Shown: positions 1 through 8,141 of the stretch, piece by piece
Layout of the letters: every line of letters begins with the position of its first letter
Numbering within the stretch: position 1 is the stretch's first letter
Assembly: GCA_965601485.1 (NCBI GenBank)
Contig: OZ271846.1
Span: forward strand, 248,001-312,000
Length of the DNA: 64,000 bases
DNA from: Methylotenera_A aquatica
GTDB lineage: Bacteria > Pseudomonadota > Gammaproteobacteria > Burkholderiales > Methylophilaceae
Direction of reading: 5' to 3'
The notes under the pieces: generated by a model
What the model was told of the DNA's origin: nothing
Database searches by the model: none
What the model saw: only the letters and a program-made list of their open reading frames with translations
Program-made: the position numbers and the translations under genes

Positions 1-876
1 AAAGGCAAGCCGCGTAATGTTGGGCCAAACATTACCTACAAGTTGCGCGATGCCAGCGGTCAAGCACGTGAGTTTGTTACCTATATGCAACCTATGCAGT
101 TAGATGGTAAATCGTACTTTATTTCGGGCATGCGCGAAACAGTGCAAGAAGACTTTAAATATCTGCGCATTCCGGTTGATGACGATTTCGAGATTGATGG
201 TTTTATGCACTTTCGCGCCGCCATGCTTGATAGCAAGCAATACCCAGCCATTGCTAAAAAGTTAAGTGCCAACGCCTTAACGCAAGATAGTAATTTGCAA
301 GCGCAATTTGAGCAAAGTGTGGTGCAATTATTAAGCACTTATGCACAAGGCGGTTATACCAGCATAGCCAAAGCAATTGAAAAAGCCGTGCCAGAAGATC
401 AGCGTGAAGCGGCTGCACAAACCTATATCAAAATGCTCAACACAGCTGCGTTTGAAGCATACAATTTAAGCTTGGCAAAAGCTAATAAGCCTGAATTGCC
501 AGCAAATGATAAAACCAGAGAGCTTTTGCAAGATAGTTTAAATGCGCTGAGCGATTCATTTTTTTATGGCTCACCGCATTATTTGCAATTGATCGATTTT
601 AAGCATGTTGAAGCTAGCGGATTGCAGCTAACAAAATCACCTGGACAAAAATGGGTCTATTTAGGTTCTGTGCTATTGGTAATTGGTATTTTTGCTATGT
701 TTTATATTCGTGAACGTCGCATATGGTTGTTAGTCAAAAAAGTTGGAGACAAGAGTGGCGACAAGTCGAGCGAGGTTTTATTTGCCATGTCGTCTAACCG
801 CAAAAATTTAGATTTTGAACAAGAGTTTGAACGTACTAAATCGCAATTAAGTCAGTTACTTGATCAACCAAATTAA
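1..876 (+). CDS. resB: ResB family cytochrome c biogenesis protein, 3' part
   Basis: The reading frame is open from the first base of the window, so the gene is cut at its 5' end and only the C-terminal ~291 residues are present. ResB works with CcsB/CcsA in system II cytochrome c maturation, delivering haem and keeping apocytochrome cysteines reduced on the outer face of the inner membrane. The visible part is mostly a periplasmic domain followed by one hydrophobic segment (about 20 residues, encoded near 650-710) and a charged cytoplasmic tail. The call rests on this architecture and on ccsB 35 bp downstream. The TTG at 43 and the ATG at 50 are not the true start. Confidence 0.85.
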   Translation, partial: KGKPRNVGPNITYKLRDASGQAREFVTYMQPMQLDGKSYFISGMRETVQEDFKYLRIPVDDDFEIDGFMHFRAAMLDSKQYPAIAKKLSANALTQDSNLQAQFEQSVVQLLSTYAQGGYTSIAKAIEKAVPEDQREAAAQTYIKMLNTAAFEAYNLSLAKANKPELPANDKTRELLQDSLNALSDSFFYGSPHYLQLIDFKHVEASGLQLTKSPGQKWVYLGSVLLVIGIFAMFYIRERRIWLLVKKVGDKSGDKSSEVLFAMSSNRKNLDFEQEFERTKSQLSQLLDQPN

Positions 877-911
877 GCAAAGACAAAGTAATTAAGAATA
901 AAGGAACATTC

Positions 912-2057
912 ATGAACACCGAAACACTTAACTTTACCCCTCAAACACTTTTGCAAAGCCTAAAAATGGTAGATTGGATTTATGCCTTATTGCTTGCCGC
1001 AGGCGCAGTCTTCGCTTACAGCCAATATTCACAGTTTATGGATATTTATGAGGTGAGTTTTTTGTTTGGTGCAGCGGCAGTATTCAGCTATTTAGGTTGG
1101 CGCTGGAAAGGCTTAGCCAAGTTAGTGATTGGCGTGGGTGCTATCAGCTTGTTTTCAATAAGCCTGTATCAAGGCGATCAAGCGCGCGCTACGCAGGCGT
1201 TTTTGCTTAAATTTTTAATATCCAGCCAATCAGCCGTTATGTGGATGAACGTTCTGTTTATTTTAGCCATGTTCACTTACTGGTTTGCCATGTTCAATCG
1301 TAGCGATTTTGCAGGCAGAGTCGCTTCAGCATTGACATGGAGCGCCGTTCTATTTGGCTTTGTTGGGCTAATGGTGCGTTGGTACGAGTCTTATTTAATT
1401 GCCCCGGATGTGGGACATATTCCCATCAGTAATCTGTATGAAGTATTTATTTTATTCTGCTTAATTACAGCATTGTTGTATTTACATTATGAAAGTAAAT
1501 TTAATACCAAGCAGCTTGGTAGCTTTGCGCTGCTGATTATCAACGCGGCTGTACTATTTATTTTATGGTATCGATTTGACCGCGGTGCCGATTCGATTCA
1601 ACCTTTAGTGCCAGCCTTGCAAAGCTATTGGATGAAGATTCATGTGCCTGCTAACTTTGTGGGTTATGGCGCGTTTTCATTGGCTGCCATGGTAGCAAGT
1701 GCGTACTTGTTAGCCAAAAAAGGGATTTTAGCTAGCCGCTTGCCAAGCTTGGATGTGTTAGATGATGTGATGTATAAATCCATCGCCGTAGGCTTTGCAT
1801 TTTTTACCATTGCCACTATCTTGGGTGCCATGTGGGCGGCAGAAGCTTGGGGCGGTTACTGGAGTTGGGATCCTAAAGAAACCTGGGCGCTGATTGTTTG
1901 GCTTAATTACGCCGCATGGTTGCATTTGCGAATGGTAAAAGGGTTGCGCGGTCCTGTGTTAGCTTGGTGGGCTTTAATTGGCTTATTAGTGACAACATTC
2001 GCCTTTTTAGGTGTAAATATGTTCTTAAGCGGCTTGCATTCTTACGGCGAGCTTTAA
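912..2057 (+). CDS. ccsB: Cytochrome c biogenesis protein CcsB/CcsA
   Basis: A 381-residue polytopic membrane protein of the haem-handling family. The C-terminal half carries the tryptophan-rich WWD-type motif (WGGYWSWDPKETWAL), which presents haem to apocytochromes. Conserved histidines lie in flanking helices. Together with ResB upstream it forms the system II c-type cytochrome synthetase. The ATG at 912 has an AAAGG ribosome binding site about 8 bases upstream. Likely substrates include the cytochrome c1 encoded at 25606. It is probably co-transcribed with resB, and it converges on the minus-strand kinase gene with only 11 bp between stop codons. Confidence 0.93.
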   Translation: MNTETLNFTPQTLLQSLKMVDWIYALLLAAGAVFAYSQYSQFMDIYEVSFLFGAAAVFSYLGWRWKGLAKLVIGVGAISLFSISLYQGDQARATQAFLLKFLISSQSAVMWMNVLFILAMFTYWFAMFNRSDFAGRVASALTWSAVLFGFVGLMVRWYESYLIAPDVGHIPISNLYEVFILFCLITALLYLHYESKFNTKQLGSFALLIINAAVLFILWYRFDRGADSIQPLVPALQSYWMKIHVPANFVGYGAFSLAAMVASAYLLAKKGILASRLPSLDVLDDVMYKSIAVGFAFFTIATILGAMWAAEAWGGYWSWDPKETWALIVWLNYAAWLHLRMVKGLRGPVLAWWALIGLLVTTFAFLGVNMFLSGLHSYGEL

Positions 2058-2068
2058 GAGTCAGCTTA

Positions 2069-3793
2069 TTAAAACTGCTTTTGGGGTGTTAACACCACTC
2101 TAAAGCGAACTGAACCATTCACATTACTATCCAAGCTTAAGCTGTAACCTGCTTGTTTTGCATCTTGAGCAGCATGATATAGGCCAACGCCCAAACCGTT
2201 ATGCGATACAATATGCTTTTTAAATAAATCATTAGCAATTGCAGCGTCCATTGCTTTCCCAGTGTCCGTTACATCTATATAAAAGCGCTGTTCAGAATCG
2301 CTTTGCATTTCAATCGTAATCAAAGTACTAGGCTGGTATTTGGCTTTTTCAATCGCATTATTTATCAAATTATCAATCACGCTATCCAGCACTTCAGCGT
2401 TGATATCGTGATTGGGCAATTCACATGCAATAAAATCAATATGATCTTGAGTGTGGCGTAATTGCAAGTTTTTCCACCATGCTGACATTTTCTCTAAGCG
2501 TTTTTTATACTCACCTGGCGCTTTTAATTTATCTAAAGTAGCCCCGATACGTTGATTTAAAACAGGCAATTGCTTACGTATTAGCTTTAATAAAGCGTCG
2601 TTATCTCTATCTTCAGATTGATCGGCGGCCGAAACTAAAGTCCCCACCGATTGCAAAATGTTTTTAATATCGTGCGTTAAGCGCGAACCCGCTTCGTAAA
2701 ACGCTTGCATAAAGGCATTTTGCCGCAAAGTTTCTTCACGGCGTTTGGCATCGTAAAACTCACCCATAATCTGCGTTAATAATTTCACATGCACATACAA
2801 AGCAGGCGATATTTGCCAGTTGGTATGCAAGGTCATGTGAAAATCTTTAAAGTTAAAATTGGTTTGATGCTTTGAAGACTCGCCCAATTTACCTTGCGTA
2901 TCATCTGCTAACCAAGAAACGCCTGACACCCAAGGCAGTGATGTCATTTCAACCATTGCCGCTTGAATAAAGCCATTGGCGGTCGATTCAATCTCACCTA
3001 AAGAGGCGATATTTTTTATCCATTTTTCAAAAGGCATGCCAATGCTTAACAAGTAGCGTGACATTAATAACTCAACGCCAGAAAAACGGACGCTGGGTTG
3101 CCACAACATACTAAAAGCAATTAACACAAAGGCTAGGCTAAATATGGTGATAAACATTACCTGAATATAATTAACCGTATTAACGCTACCAATTGCGTAA
3201 CTACCGAGTACCAAAATAAGCGCAACCAACATTAACAATAAGGTGTAGAAAAAATCTAGTACAGGCAATTGACCCGATTTACTGACATGATTACCTATAA
3301 ATAAAATGATGATCGGGAGTAGTGGCATAAAGTAGCGAATTATAAAATTCGCGGCTTCTAAATCATTAGCGGCGTTAAGTAGTCTTGGCACAACCCATAA
3401 CAGCAGCATGGCTAGTAAGTAGCTGGCGGCTAAAATATGAATGACGCGATTGGCTTTGGTTTCCTCTGAAAAAATTCGGCCACCAAGCAATCCAAATAAA
3501 ATAGAAAGCCATAAGGCAGTTAACCACCAGTTGATATATAAAAAGCCCAATATACCAACACCAATAAACAAAAAAAGTGCTGGTTTAGATAGTCTTTCTG
3601 TACTACGCCAAATGGGTTGCCACAGTAAAAAAAGTGCGTAAGTACATAAGAAAAAAGTTTGCTGCAAATAATCCGCATTACCACCCCAAATTAAAAAAGT
3701 ATGCAAAGATAACAGCATTAAAGCCAATACACGCTGCGAATTTTTAATCAGCATCAGATTAATAGTGTTGTAATTAAACATTTTTCTAAACAT
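2069..3793 (-). CDS. Membrane-bound sensor histidine kinase, orphan
   Basis: A 574-residue sensor kinase. Residues ~1-235 hold about eight hydrophobic segments. Residues ~245-360 form a soluble GAF-like linker ending in a helical stretch. The phospho-acceptor H box is near His374 (LTHDIKN). The C-terminal ATPase domain has an N box with Asn475/478/479, a G1-like Asp510-x-Gly512, and a G2 box GLGVGL at 533-538. The plan resembles PrsK-type kinases (many membrane helices, GAF, kinase core), but I cannot name the signal. No response regulator lies beside it. It is transcribed away from a sigma-54-controlled pilin gene, which hints at an NtrC-type partner elsewhere. Confidence 0.8.
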   Translation of the reverse strand: MFRKMFNYNTINLMLIKNSQRVLALMLLSLHTFLIWGGNADYLQQTFFLCTYALFLLWQPIWRSTERLSKPALFLFIGVGILGFLYINWWLTALWLSILFGLLGGRIFSEETKANRVIHILAASYLLAMLLLWVVPRLLNAANDLEAANFIIRYFMPLLPIIILFIGNHVSKSGQLPVLDFFYTLLLMLVALILVLGSYAIGSVNTVNYIQVMFITIFSLAFVLIAFSMLWQPSVRFSGVELLMSRYLLSIGMPFEKWIKNIASLGEIESTANGFIQAAMVEMTSLPWVSGVSWLADDTQGKLGESSKHQTNFNFKDFHMTLHTNWQISPALYVHVKLLTQIMGEFYDAKRREETLRQNAFMQAFYEAGSRLTHDIKNILQSVGTLVSAADQSEDRDNDALLKLIRKQLPVLNQRIGATLDKLKAPGEYKKRLEKMSAWWKNLQLRHTQDHIDFIACELPNHDINAEVLDSVIDNLINNAIEKAKYQPSTLITIEMQSDSEQRFYIDVTDTGKAMDAAIANDLFKKHIVSHNGLGVGLYHAAQDAKQAGYSLSLDSNVNGSVRFRVVLTPQKQF

Positions 3794-4093
3794 GCGTTAT
3801 TCCATGTGTTAAATTTTGATTTTCGTTTACTACGTTTAGGTTACAATTTTCGCGCTTTAAGTGGAAGGCTTAAGATGTCTTGTTGAACAAGCAGGGTGTC
3901 AAAAAAATGTCATATATGATGAATTTTCAACATATAAATTTTTAATTAATTGTAGAATTTAGCTCAAAGTGATTAAAATAGCTAGTATTTAAAGCTTTCT
4001 ATCTAATATCCAATCTGGCATGTTGTTTGCATTAATTTAAAAAAAGTTTTATTTTTACAATTCACACAATAATATTAGGTTAAGGACACGGAA
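3794..4093. other. 300-bp AT-rich divergent intergenic region
   Basis: This spacer separates the minus-strand kinase gene from the plus-strand pilin gene. It is markedly AT-rich. It contains a sigma-54-type promoter (4016-4031) for the pilin gene and a 13-base dyad, CTTGTTGAACAAG, at 3879-3891, roughly 125 bp upstream of that promoter. I see no coding potential and no clear sigma-70 promoter for the kinase. Confidence 0.6.
4016..4031 (+). promoter_or_regulatory. Sigma-54 (RpoN) promoter for the pilin gene
   Basis: The sequence TGGCATGTTGTTTGCA matches the -24/-12 consensus (TGGCACG-N4-TTGCW). It has the invariant GG and GC dinucleotides and exactly 10 bases between them. Transcription would begin near 4042, giving a leader of about 52 bases. 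Type IV pilin genes are often RpoN-dependent, which supports the assignment. Confidence 0.7.
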
Positions 4094-4747
4094 ATGAACA
4101 AACAAAAAGGTTTTACCCTAATCGAGTTAGCCATTGTCTTAGTGATTATCGGATTGCTGCTTGGTGGTGTTCTCAGGGGTCAAGAGCTGATTAATAGCGC
4201 ACGTGTCAAAAACATTACACGCGATTTTCAGAACGTACAAGTTTACATATACGGCTATCAAGATCGATTTAGATCTGTTCCGGGCGATGACAATGATGCA
4301 GTAGGCCATGTAGGTTCTTTAGCAAACGCTAGTACCGGAGGTCCTTTAGGTAATGGTCAAATCGGCGGTGAATGGGACTCTGCAATAACGACAGATGAAT
4401 CATATAGGTTTTGGCAGCAAGTACGTCTTGCAGGCCTAGCGCCAGGATCAAATCAATTGGGCACCCCAGAGTTTGAGCCTAGAAATGCAAGTGGTGGCAG
4501 AATTGGTGTGCAAAGTATAGGTGCAAACTTTACAGAAATAGCAAATATGCGAGGCTCTTATGCAGTTTGCTCAGGTTTAATTTTGGGGCGTGACGCTTTA
4601 CAACTTGACGTAACGCTCGATGATGGCAATACTGAAACAGGCAATGTACGGGCTATTGCAACATCTAATGCGCCAGGTAATGCAGCCACAACAGCTGATG
4701 TTACAGCAAACCAAGCTCGTCAACATACAGTGTGTATGTCGCTCTAA
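4094..4747 (+). CDS. Type IV pilin-like protein with prepilin N-terminal methylation motif
   Basis: A 217-residue protein with a classic class III signal: a six-residue basic leader ending in Gly6, then FTLIE with Glu at +5 of the mature form and a ~20-residue hydrophobic helix. Prepilin peptidase should cut after Gly6. The rest is a polar, Gly/Asn/Ala-rich exported domain with Cys residues near 158 and 214 that could close a C-terminal disulfide loop. It is probably a pseudopilin or minor pilin. No assembly ATPase, prepilin peptidase or secretin gene is nearby, so it is an orphan. An AAGGA ribosome binding site lies just upstream, and a terminator follows the stop. Confidence 0.85.
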   Translation: MNKQKGFTLIELAIVLVIIGLLLGGVLRGQELINSARVKNITRDFQNVQVYIYGYQDRFRSVPGDDNDAVGHVGSLANASTGGPLGNGQIGGEWDSAITTDESYRFWQQVRLAGLAPGSNQLGTPEFEPRNASGGRIGVQSIGANFTEIANMRGSYAVCSGLILGRDALQLDVTLDDGNTETGNVRAIATSNAPGNAATTADVTANQARQHTVCMSL

Positions 4748-4779
4748 CCATAATATTAGTCTAGTACTTAAAATTTTCG

Positions 4780-4803
4780 AGCCCACTTAATGTGGGCTTT
4801 TTT
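4780..4803 (+). terminator. Rho-independent terminator after the pilin gene
   Basis: AGCCCAC (4780-4786) pairs with GTGGGCT (4792-4798) across a 5-base loop and is followed directly by a run of T. It closes the single-gene pilin transcript and separates it from the mla operon. Confidence 0.85.
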
Positions 4804-4846
4804 GTTTTCAATTGCACCTATTTGGGGTATTGCTGGTTTTAAAGTA

Positions 4847-4874
4847 TTGCTAGTTGCGTGATTTGATTTAAAAT
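4847..4874 (+). promoter_or_regulatory. Possible sigma-70 promoter for mlaFEDCB
   Basis: TTGCTA (4847-4852), a 16-base spacer and TAAAAT (4869-4874) lie 26 bp before the mlaF start. The match is moderate. The upstream terminator means a promoter is needed hereabouts. Confidence 0.4.
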
Positions 4875-4900
4875 ATCATCTAAATGAAAAATCACTTCAA

Positions 4901-5734
4901 ATGACAGTAAACACTGCAGCCCAAAATATTGTAGAGATTAATAATCTTTCTTTTGGCTACAAAGGCCGCCTTTTGCATCAGGGCATCAATATGGTGTTTC
5001 TGCGCGGTAAGGTCGTCGCCATAATGGGCGGTAGCGGAACGGGTAAAACCACGCTACTACGTTTAATTGGCGGCCAGCTTAAGCCCAGCAAAGGTGAGGC
5101 GCGTGTCGAAGGTCAAGTCGTGCATCATCAATCCCGCGATGGCATCTACAAATTGCGCCGCAAAATGGGTATGTTGTTTCAACAAGGCGCATTGTTTACC
5201 GATTTGTCTGTTTACGAAAACGTCGCTTTCCCATTACGCGAGCATACCAATTTACCTGAGAGCATGATTCATGATTTAGTGTTAATGAAGCTTAATGCCG
5301 TCGGCTTAAGGGGCGCGCACAAACTTATGCCAACTGAGTTATCTGGCGGTATGGCGCGTCGCGTTTCATTAGCGCGTGCCATTGCATTAGATCCCGATAT
5401 TATTATGTATGATGAACCATTTGCAGGTTTAGACCCTATTTCTATGGGTGTTATTTGCGATTTAATACGTACCTTGAATGATGCGCTTGGAGCAACTTCG
5501 ATTATCGTATCGCATGATGTGAAAGAAACCTTTGCCATTGCCGATTACGTCTATTTTGTTGCCAATGGTGTGGTGGCGGCAGAGGGTACACCAGATGATT
5601 TACGCAACTCTACCTTACCTTTTGTACATCAATTTGTGCATGGCGAAAAAGATGGCCCAGTACCTTTTCATTATGCGGCGGGTGATTATGCGCAAGATTT
5701 ACTGGGTTTTGAAAATACAAGGCAAGGTGCATGA
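4901..5734 (+). CDS. mlaF: Phospholipid transport ABC ATPase MlaF
   Basis: The ATPase of the Mla system, which moves phospholipids between inner and outer membranes to maintain outer-membrane asymmetry. It has 277 residues. Walker A GGSGTGKTT lies at 43-51, the ABC signature LSGGM at 147-151, and Walker B ends at Asp171-Glu172 (MYDEPFAGLDP). The switch histidine is in IIVSHD. Its stop overlaps the start of mlaE by four bases (ATGA), indicating translational coupling. It is the first gene of a complete mlaFEDCB operon in the usual order. Confidence 0.95.
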   Translation: MTVNTAAQNIVEINNLSFGYKGRLLHQGINMVFLRGKVVAIMGGSGTGKTTLLRLIGGQLKPSKGEARVEGQVVHHQSRDGIYKLRRKMGMLFQQGALFTDLSVYENVAFPLREHTNLPESMIHDLVLMKLNAVGLRGAHKLMPTELSGGMARRVSLARAIALDPDIIMYDEPFAGLDPISMGVICDLIRTLNDALGATSIIVSHDVKETFAIADYVYFVANGVVAAEGTPDDLRNSTLPFVHQFVHGEKDGPVPFHYAAGDYAQDLLGFENTRQGA

Positions 5735-6537
5735 TACGTTTTAGTGTTCTTGTCAGTTTAACGCGCATGCTTCGAAATATTGGGCATGGCTTTAGCAACC
5801 GCATTTTGCGTCTTGGTGCGGGTGCGCGCTTATTTGGCTTAACGCTTATCTATTCTGGTGAAAGCTTTCGCCGTTTTCATCTAACCATTCGCGAAGTGTA
5901 TTTTACGGGCGTCATGTCCTTAATTATTGTTTTAGTATCGGCCTTTTTTGTGGGTATGGTACTGGCCTTACAAGGTTATTACACCTTGCAAAAATACGGC
6001 TCATCCGAAGCCATTGGTGTGTTGGTCGCTTTATCTTTAATTCGCGAGCTTGGCCCAGTGGTTACAGCATTGTTGTTTGCTGGCCGCGCGGGTACGGCCA
6101 TTACAGCAGAAATCGGATTAATGAAAGCAACTGAGCAACTAGCCGCCATGGAAATGATGGCAGTGAGCCCCATTGCTCGTGTGATTGCACCTCGCTTTTG
6201 GGCGGGTGTAATTGCTATGCCAGTATTAGCGGCCTTATTTTCAATGGTCGGAATTTTAGGCGGCTATATTGTTGCCGTTCCTTTAATTGGCGTAGACGCT
6301 GGCGCATTTTGGTCGCAAATGCAGGCCAACGTTGATTGGCGTCTGGACATTGTAAACGGCGTAATTAAAAGCATTGTGTTTGGTGTTGCTTGTACCATGA
6401 TTGCCTTGTTTGAAGGCTACGATGCGCCGCCAACAGCAGAAGGCGTGAGTCGCGCCACCACGCGCACAGTGGTGACTTCGTCGCTCGCGATTTTAGGGCT
6501 AGATTTTGTATTAACCTCATTTATGATTAGCATGTAA
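5731..6537 (+). CDS. mlaE: Phospholipid transport permease MlaE
   Basis: The 268-residue integral membrane permease of the Mla ABC transporter. It has several hydrophobic helices and the conserved core IRELGPVVTALLFAGRAG (encoded around 6040-6100), typical of MlaE/YrbE proteins. It forms the inner-membrane complex with MlaF, MlaD and MlaB. Four-base overlap with mlaF upstream; mlaD follows after about 18 bp. Confidence 0.95.
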   Translation: MIRFSVLVSLTRMLRNIGHGFSNRILRLGAGARLFGLTLIYSGESFRRFHLTIREVYFTGVMSLIIVLVSAFFVGMVLALQGYYTLQKYGSSEAIGVLVALSLIRELGPVVTALLFAGRAGTAITAEIGLMKATEQLAAMEMMAVSPIARVIAPRFWAGVIAMPVLAALFSMVGILGGYIVAVPLIGVDAGAFWSQMQANVDWRLDIVNGVIKSIVFGVACTMIALFEGYDAPPTAEGVSRATTRTVVTSSLAILGLDFVLTSFMISM

Positions 6538-6555
6538 GGCGTCAGGAGTATGGCA

Positions 6556-7116
6556 ATGGAAAGAACATCAATTGATTTATGGGTCGGTATTTTTGTCGCT
6601 TTAGGCTTAACTGCCCTTCTTGGGCTTGCCATGAAAGTGGGTAATCTAACAACCAGCAGTATCGGTGAAACCTACACCGTTAGTGCTAATTTTGAGAATA
6701 TAGGTGGCTTGAAACCACGTGCCCCAGTAAAAAGCGCGGGTGTAGTAGTTGGACGTGTCAGTGATATAAAATTTGATGCCTCAACTTTTGAGGCTGTTGT
6801 TAGCTTAAGCATTGATAAGCGCTATGCATTTCCTAAAGATACGTTTGCCAATATTTACACGGCAGGCTTGTTGGGTGAGCAATATATTGGTTTAGAGGCG
6901 GGTGGTGATGAACTTAGCTTAGCCAATGGTGACAAAATCATGCAAACCCAAGATGCAGTGGTGTTGGAAAAAATGATTAGCCAATTTTTGTACAATAAAG
7001 CCTCAGAAGCACCAACAGATACCGCAACTAAAACAGAATCGCCATCAACCAAATCAGAAGATGATGCGTTAGGCGCTAACCCATTAGATGCAATCACACA
7101 AACAGCAACGCCTTAA
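6556..7116 (+). CDS. mlaD: Phospholipid-binding MCE-domain protein MlaD
   Basis: About 186 residues. One N-terminal signal-anchor helix (WVGIFVALGLTALLGLAM) is followed by a single MCE domain (approximately residues 35-115). The tail is rich in Ser/Thr/Asp and low in complexity. MlaD forms the periplasmic hexameric ring of the MlaFEDB complex and passes lipid to MlaC. Two ATGs are possible, at 6550 and 6556. The AGGAG at 6544-6548 is 7 bases from the second but only 1 base from the first, so I chose 6556, which also gives the usual MERTSxDLWVG-type N terminus. Confidence 0.92.
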   Translation: MERTSIDLWVGIFVALGLTALLGLAMKVGNLTTSSIGETYTVSANFENIGGLKPRAPVKSAGVVVGRVSDIKFDASTFEAVVSLSIDKRYAFPKDTFANIYTAGLLGEQYIGLEAGGDELSLANGDKIMQTQDAVVLEKMISQFLYNKASEAPTDTATKTESPSTKSEDDALGANPLDAITQTATP

Positions 7117-7143
7117 TCGCATTGCATAAATTAGGGTTAATAC

Positions 7144-7761
7144 ATGATTAAAAACAAATTCAAACAGCTTTTATTAGCTGGCACTATGCTTTGCTTTACT
7201 GTTGGCGCATTAGCAGCAGAATCGCCTGATGAGCTGGTAAAACGTACTGCTGATGATGTGCTGACTATTATTAAAAACGATAAAGACATTCAAGCTGGTA
7301 ACCAAACCAAGATTTTTGCATTGGCCGAAGAAAAGATTTTGCCGAATTTTAATTTTGATCGTGTTTCTCGCTTGGTCTTAGGTAAAAACTGGACTAAAGC
7401 CACACCTGATCAAAAAGCCGCGTTTCAAACAGAGTTCCGTACTTTGTTATTGCGTACCTATGCAACAGCGTTATCAAAATACAAAAATCAAACCATTGAG
7501 TACAAGCCATTACGTTTGGTCGATGGTGCTAATACTGCCGATGTAAAAACCACTATTTTGCAACCAGGTGGTCAACCAATTGCAGTGGATTATGCGTTAG
7601 AAAAACAATCAGACACATGGAAAGTGTATGATATTGTGATTGAAGGTGTGAGCTTGGTCACTAATTATCGCGGTCAATTTACGCAAGAAATACGTCAAAA
7701 TGGCTTGGATAGTTTGATTAAAAAGCTGGCTGATAAAAACACTGCCGCAAAAGCAAAATAA
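7144..7761 (+). CDS. mlaC: Periplasmic phospholipid carrier MlaC
   Basis: A 205-residue soluble lipid shuttle between MlaD and the outer-membrane MlaA complex. The N terminus is a Sec signal peptide (basic start, hydrophobic core, probable cleavage after Ala24 at ALA-AE). The remainder fits the MlaC/Ttg2D family (NFDFDRVSRLVLGKNW-like segment near residues 65-85 and a conserved YRGQF near the C terminus). The stop codon abuts the mlaB start with no gap. Confidence 0.94.
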   Translation: MIKNKFKQLLLAGTMLCFTVGALAAESPDELVKRTADDVLTIIKNDKDIQAGNQTKIFALAEEKILPNFNFDRVSRLVLGKNWTKATPDQKAAFQTEFRTLLLRTYATALSKYKNQTIEYKPLRLVDGANTADVKTTILQPGGQPIAVDYALEKQSDTWKVYDIVIEGVSLVTNYRGQFTQEIRQNGLDSLIKKLADKNTAAKAK

Positions 7762-8061
7762 ATGCTATCGAAAACACAAATGGCGCAAATAACTCAAATC
7801 AATAACTGCTGGATATTAAGCGGGGATGTTATAAATAGCACGGCAGGCGATATTTTAAAGGCGAGTAAGCTATTTAATATAGTTGATAATACATCCGTTG
7901 ATTTTGCTGACGTTGAAGAAATCGACACGACTGCGGTGAGTTTGATTTTAGAATGGAAGCGCCGCGCCGCCAATGAAAATAAATCTTTAACATTTGTCAA
8001 TCTGCCAGAGAATTTAACCAGCTTAGTAAAGCTATATGATGTGGCTGAATTAATTAGCTAG
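7762..8061 (+). CDS. mlaB: STAS-domain protein MlaB
   Basis: A 99-residue STAS-domain protein, a cytoplasmic partner of the MlaFE complex that binds MlaF and promotes transport. The central segment (SVDFADVEEIDTTAVSLILEW) carries the typical STAS Asp-Thr/Ser turn. The ATG immediately follows the mlaC stop codon. It is the last gene of the mla operon and a hairpin terminator follows. Confidence 0.9.
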   Translation: MLSKTQMAQITQINNCWILSGDVINSTAGDILKASKLFNIVDNTSVDFADVEEIDTTAVSLILEWKRRAANENKSLTFVNLPENLTSLVKLYDVAELIS

Positions 8062-8095
8062 TTTTTAGCTATTATATAGTGTAATTGATTAACTT

Positions 8096-8125
8096 AACCC
8101 CATCTTAATGATGGGGTTTCGTATT
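8096..8125 (+). terminator. Hairpin terminator after mlaB
   Basis: AACCCCATC (8096-8104) pairs with GATGGGGTT (8110-8118) around a 5-base loop. The T run after it is short and interrupted (TTTCGTATTT), so termination may be partial and the downstream ABC genes could be reached by read-through. Confidence 0.65.
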
Positions 8126-8141
8126 TATAGCGATTAAAAAA

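Noticed and set aside
4094..4747. The pilin gene as part of a type IV pilus locus
   Set aside because: No pilus assembly genes are in the neighbourhood; only the N-terminal motif is shared.
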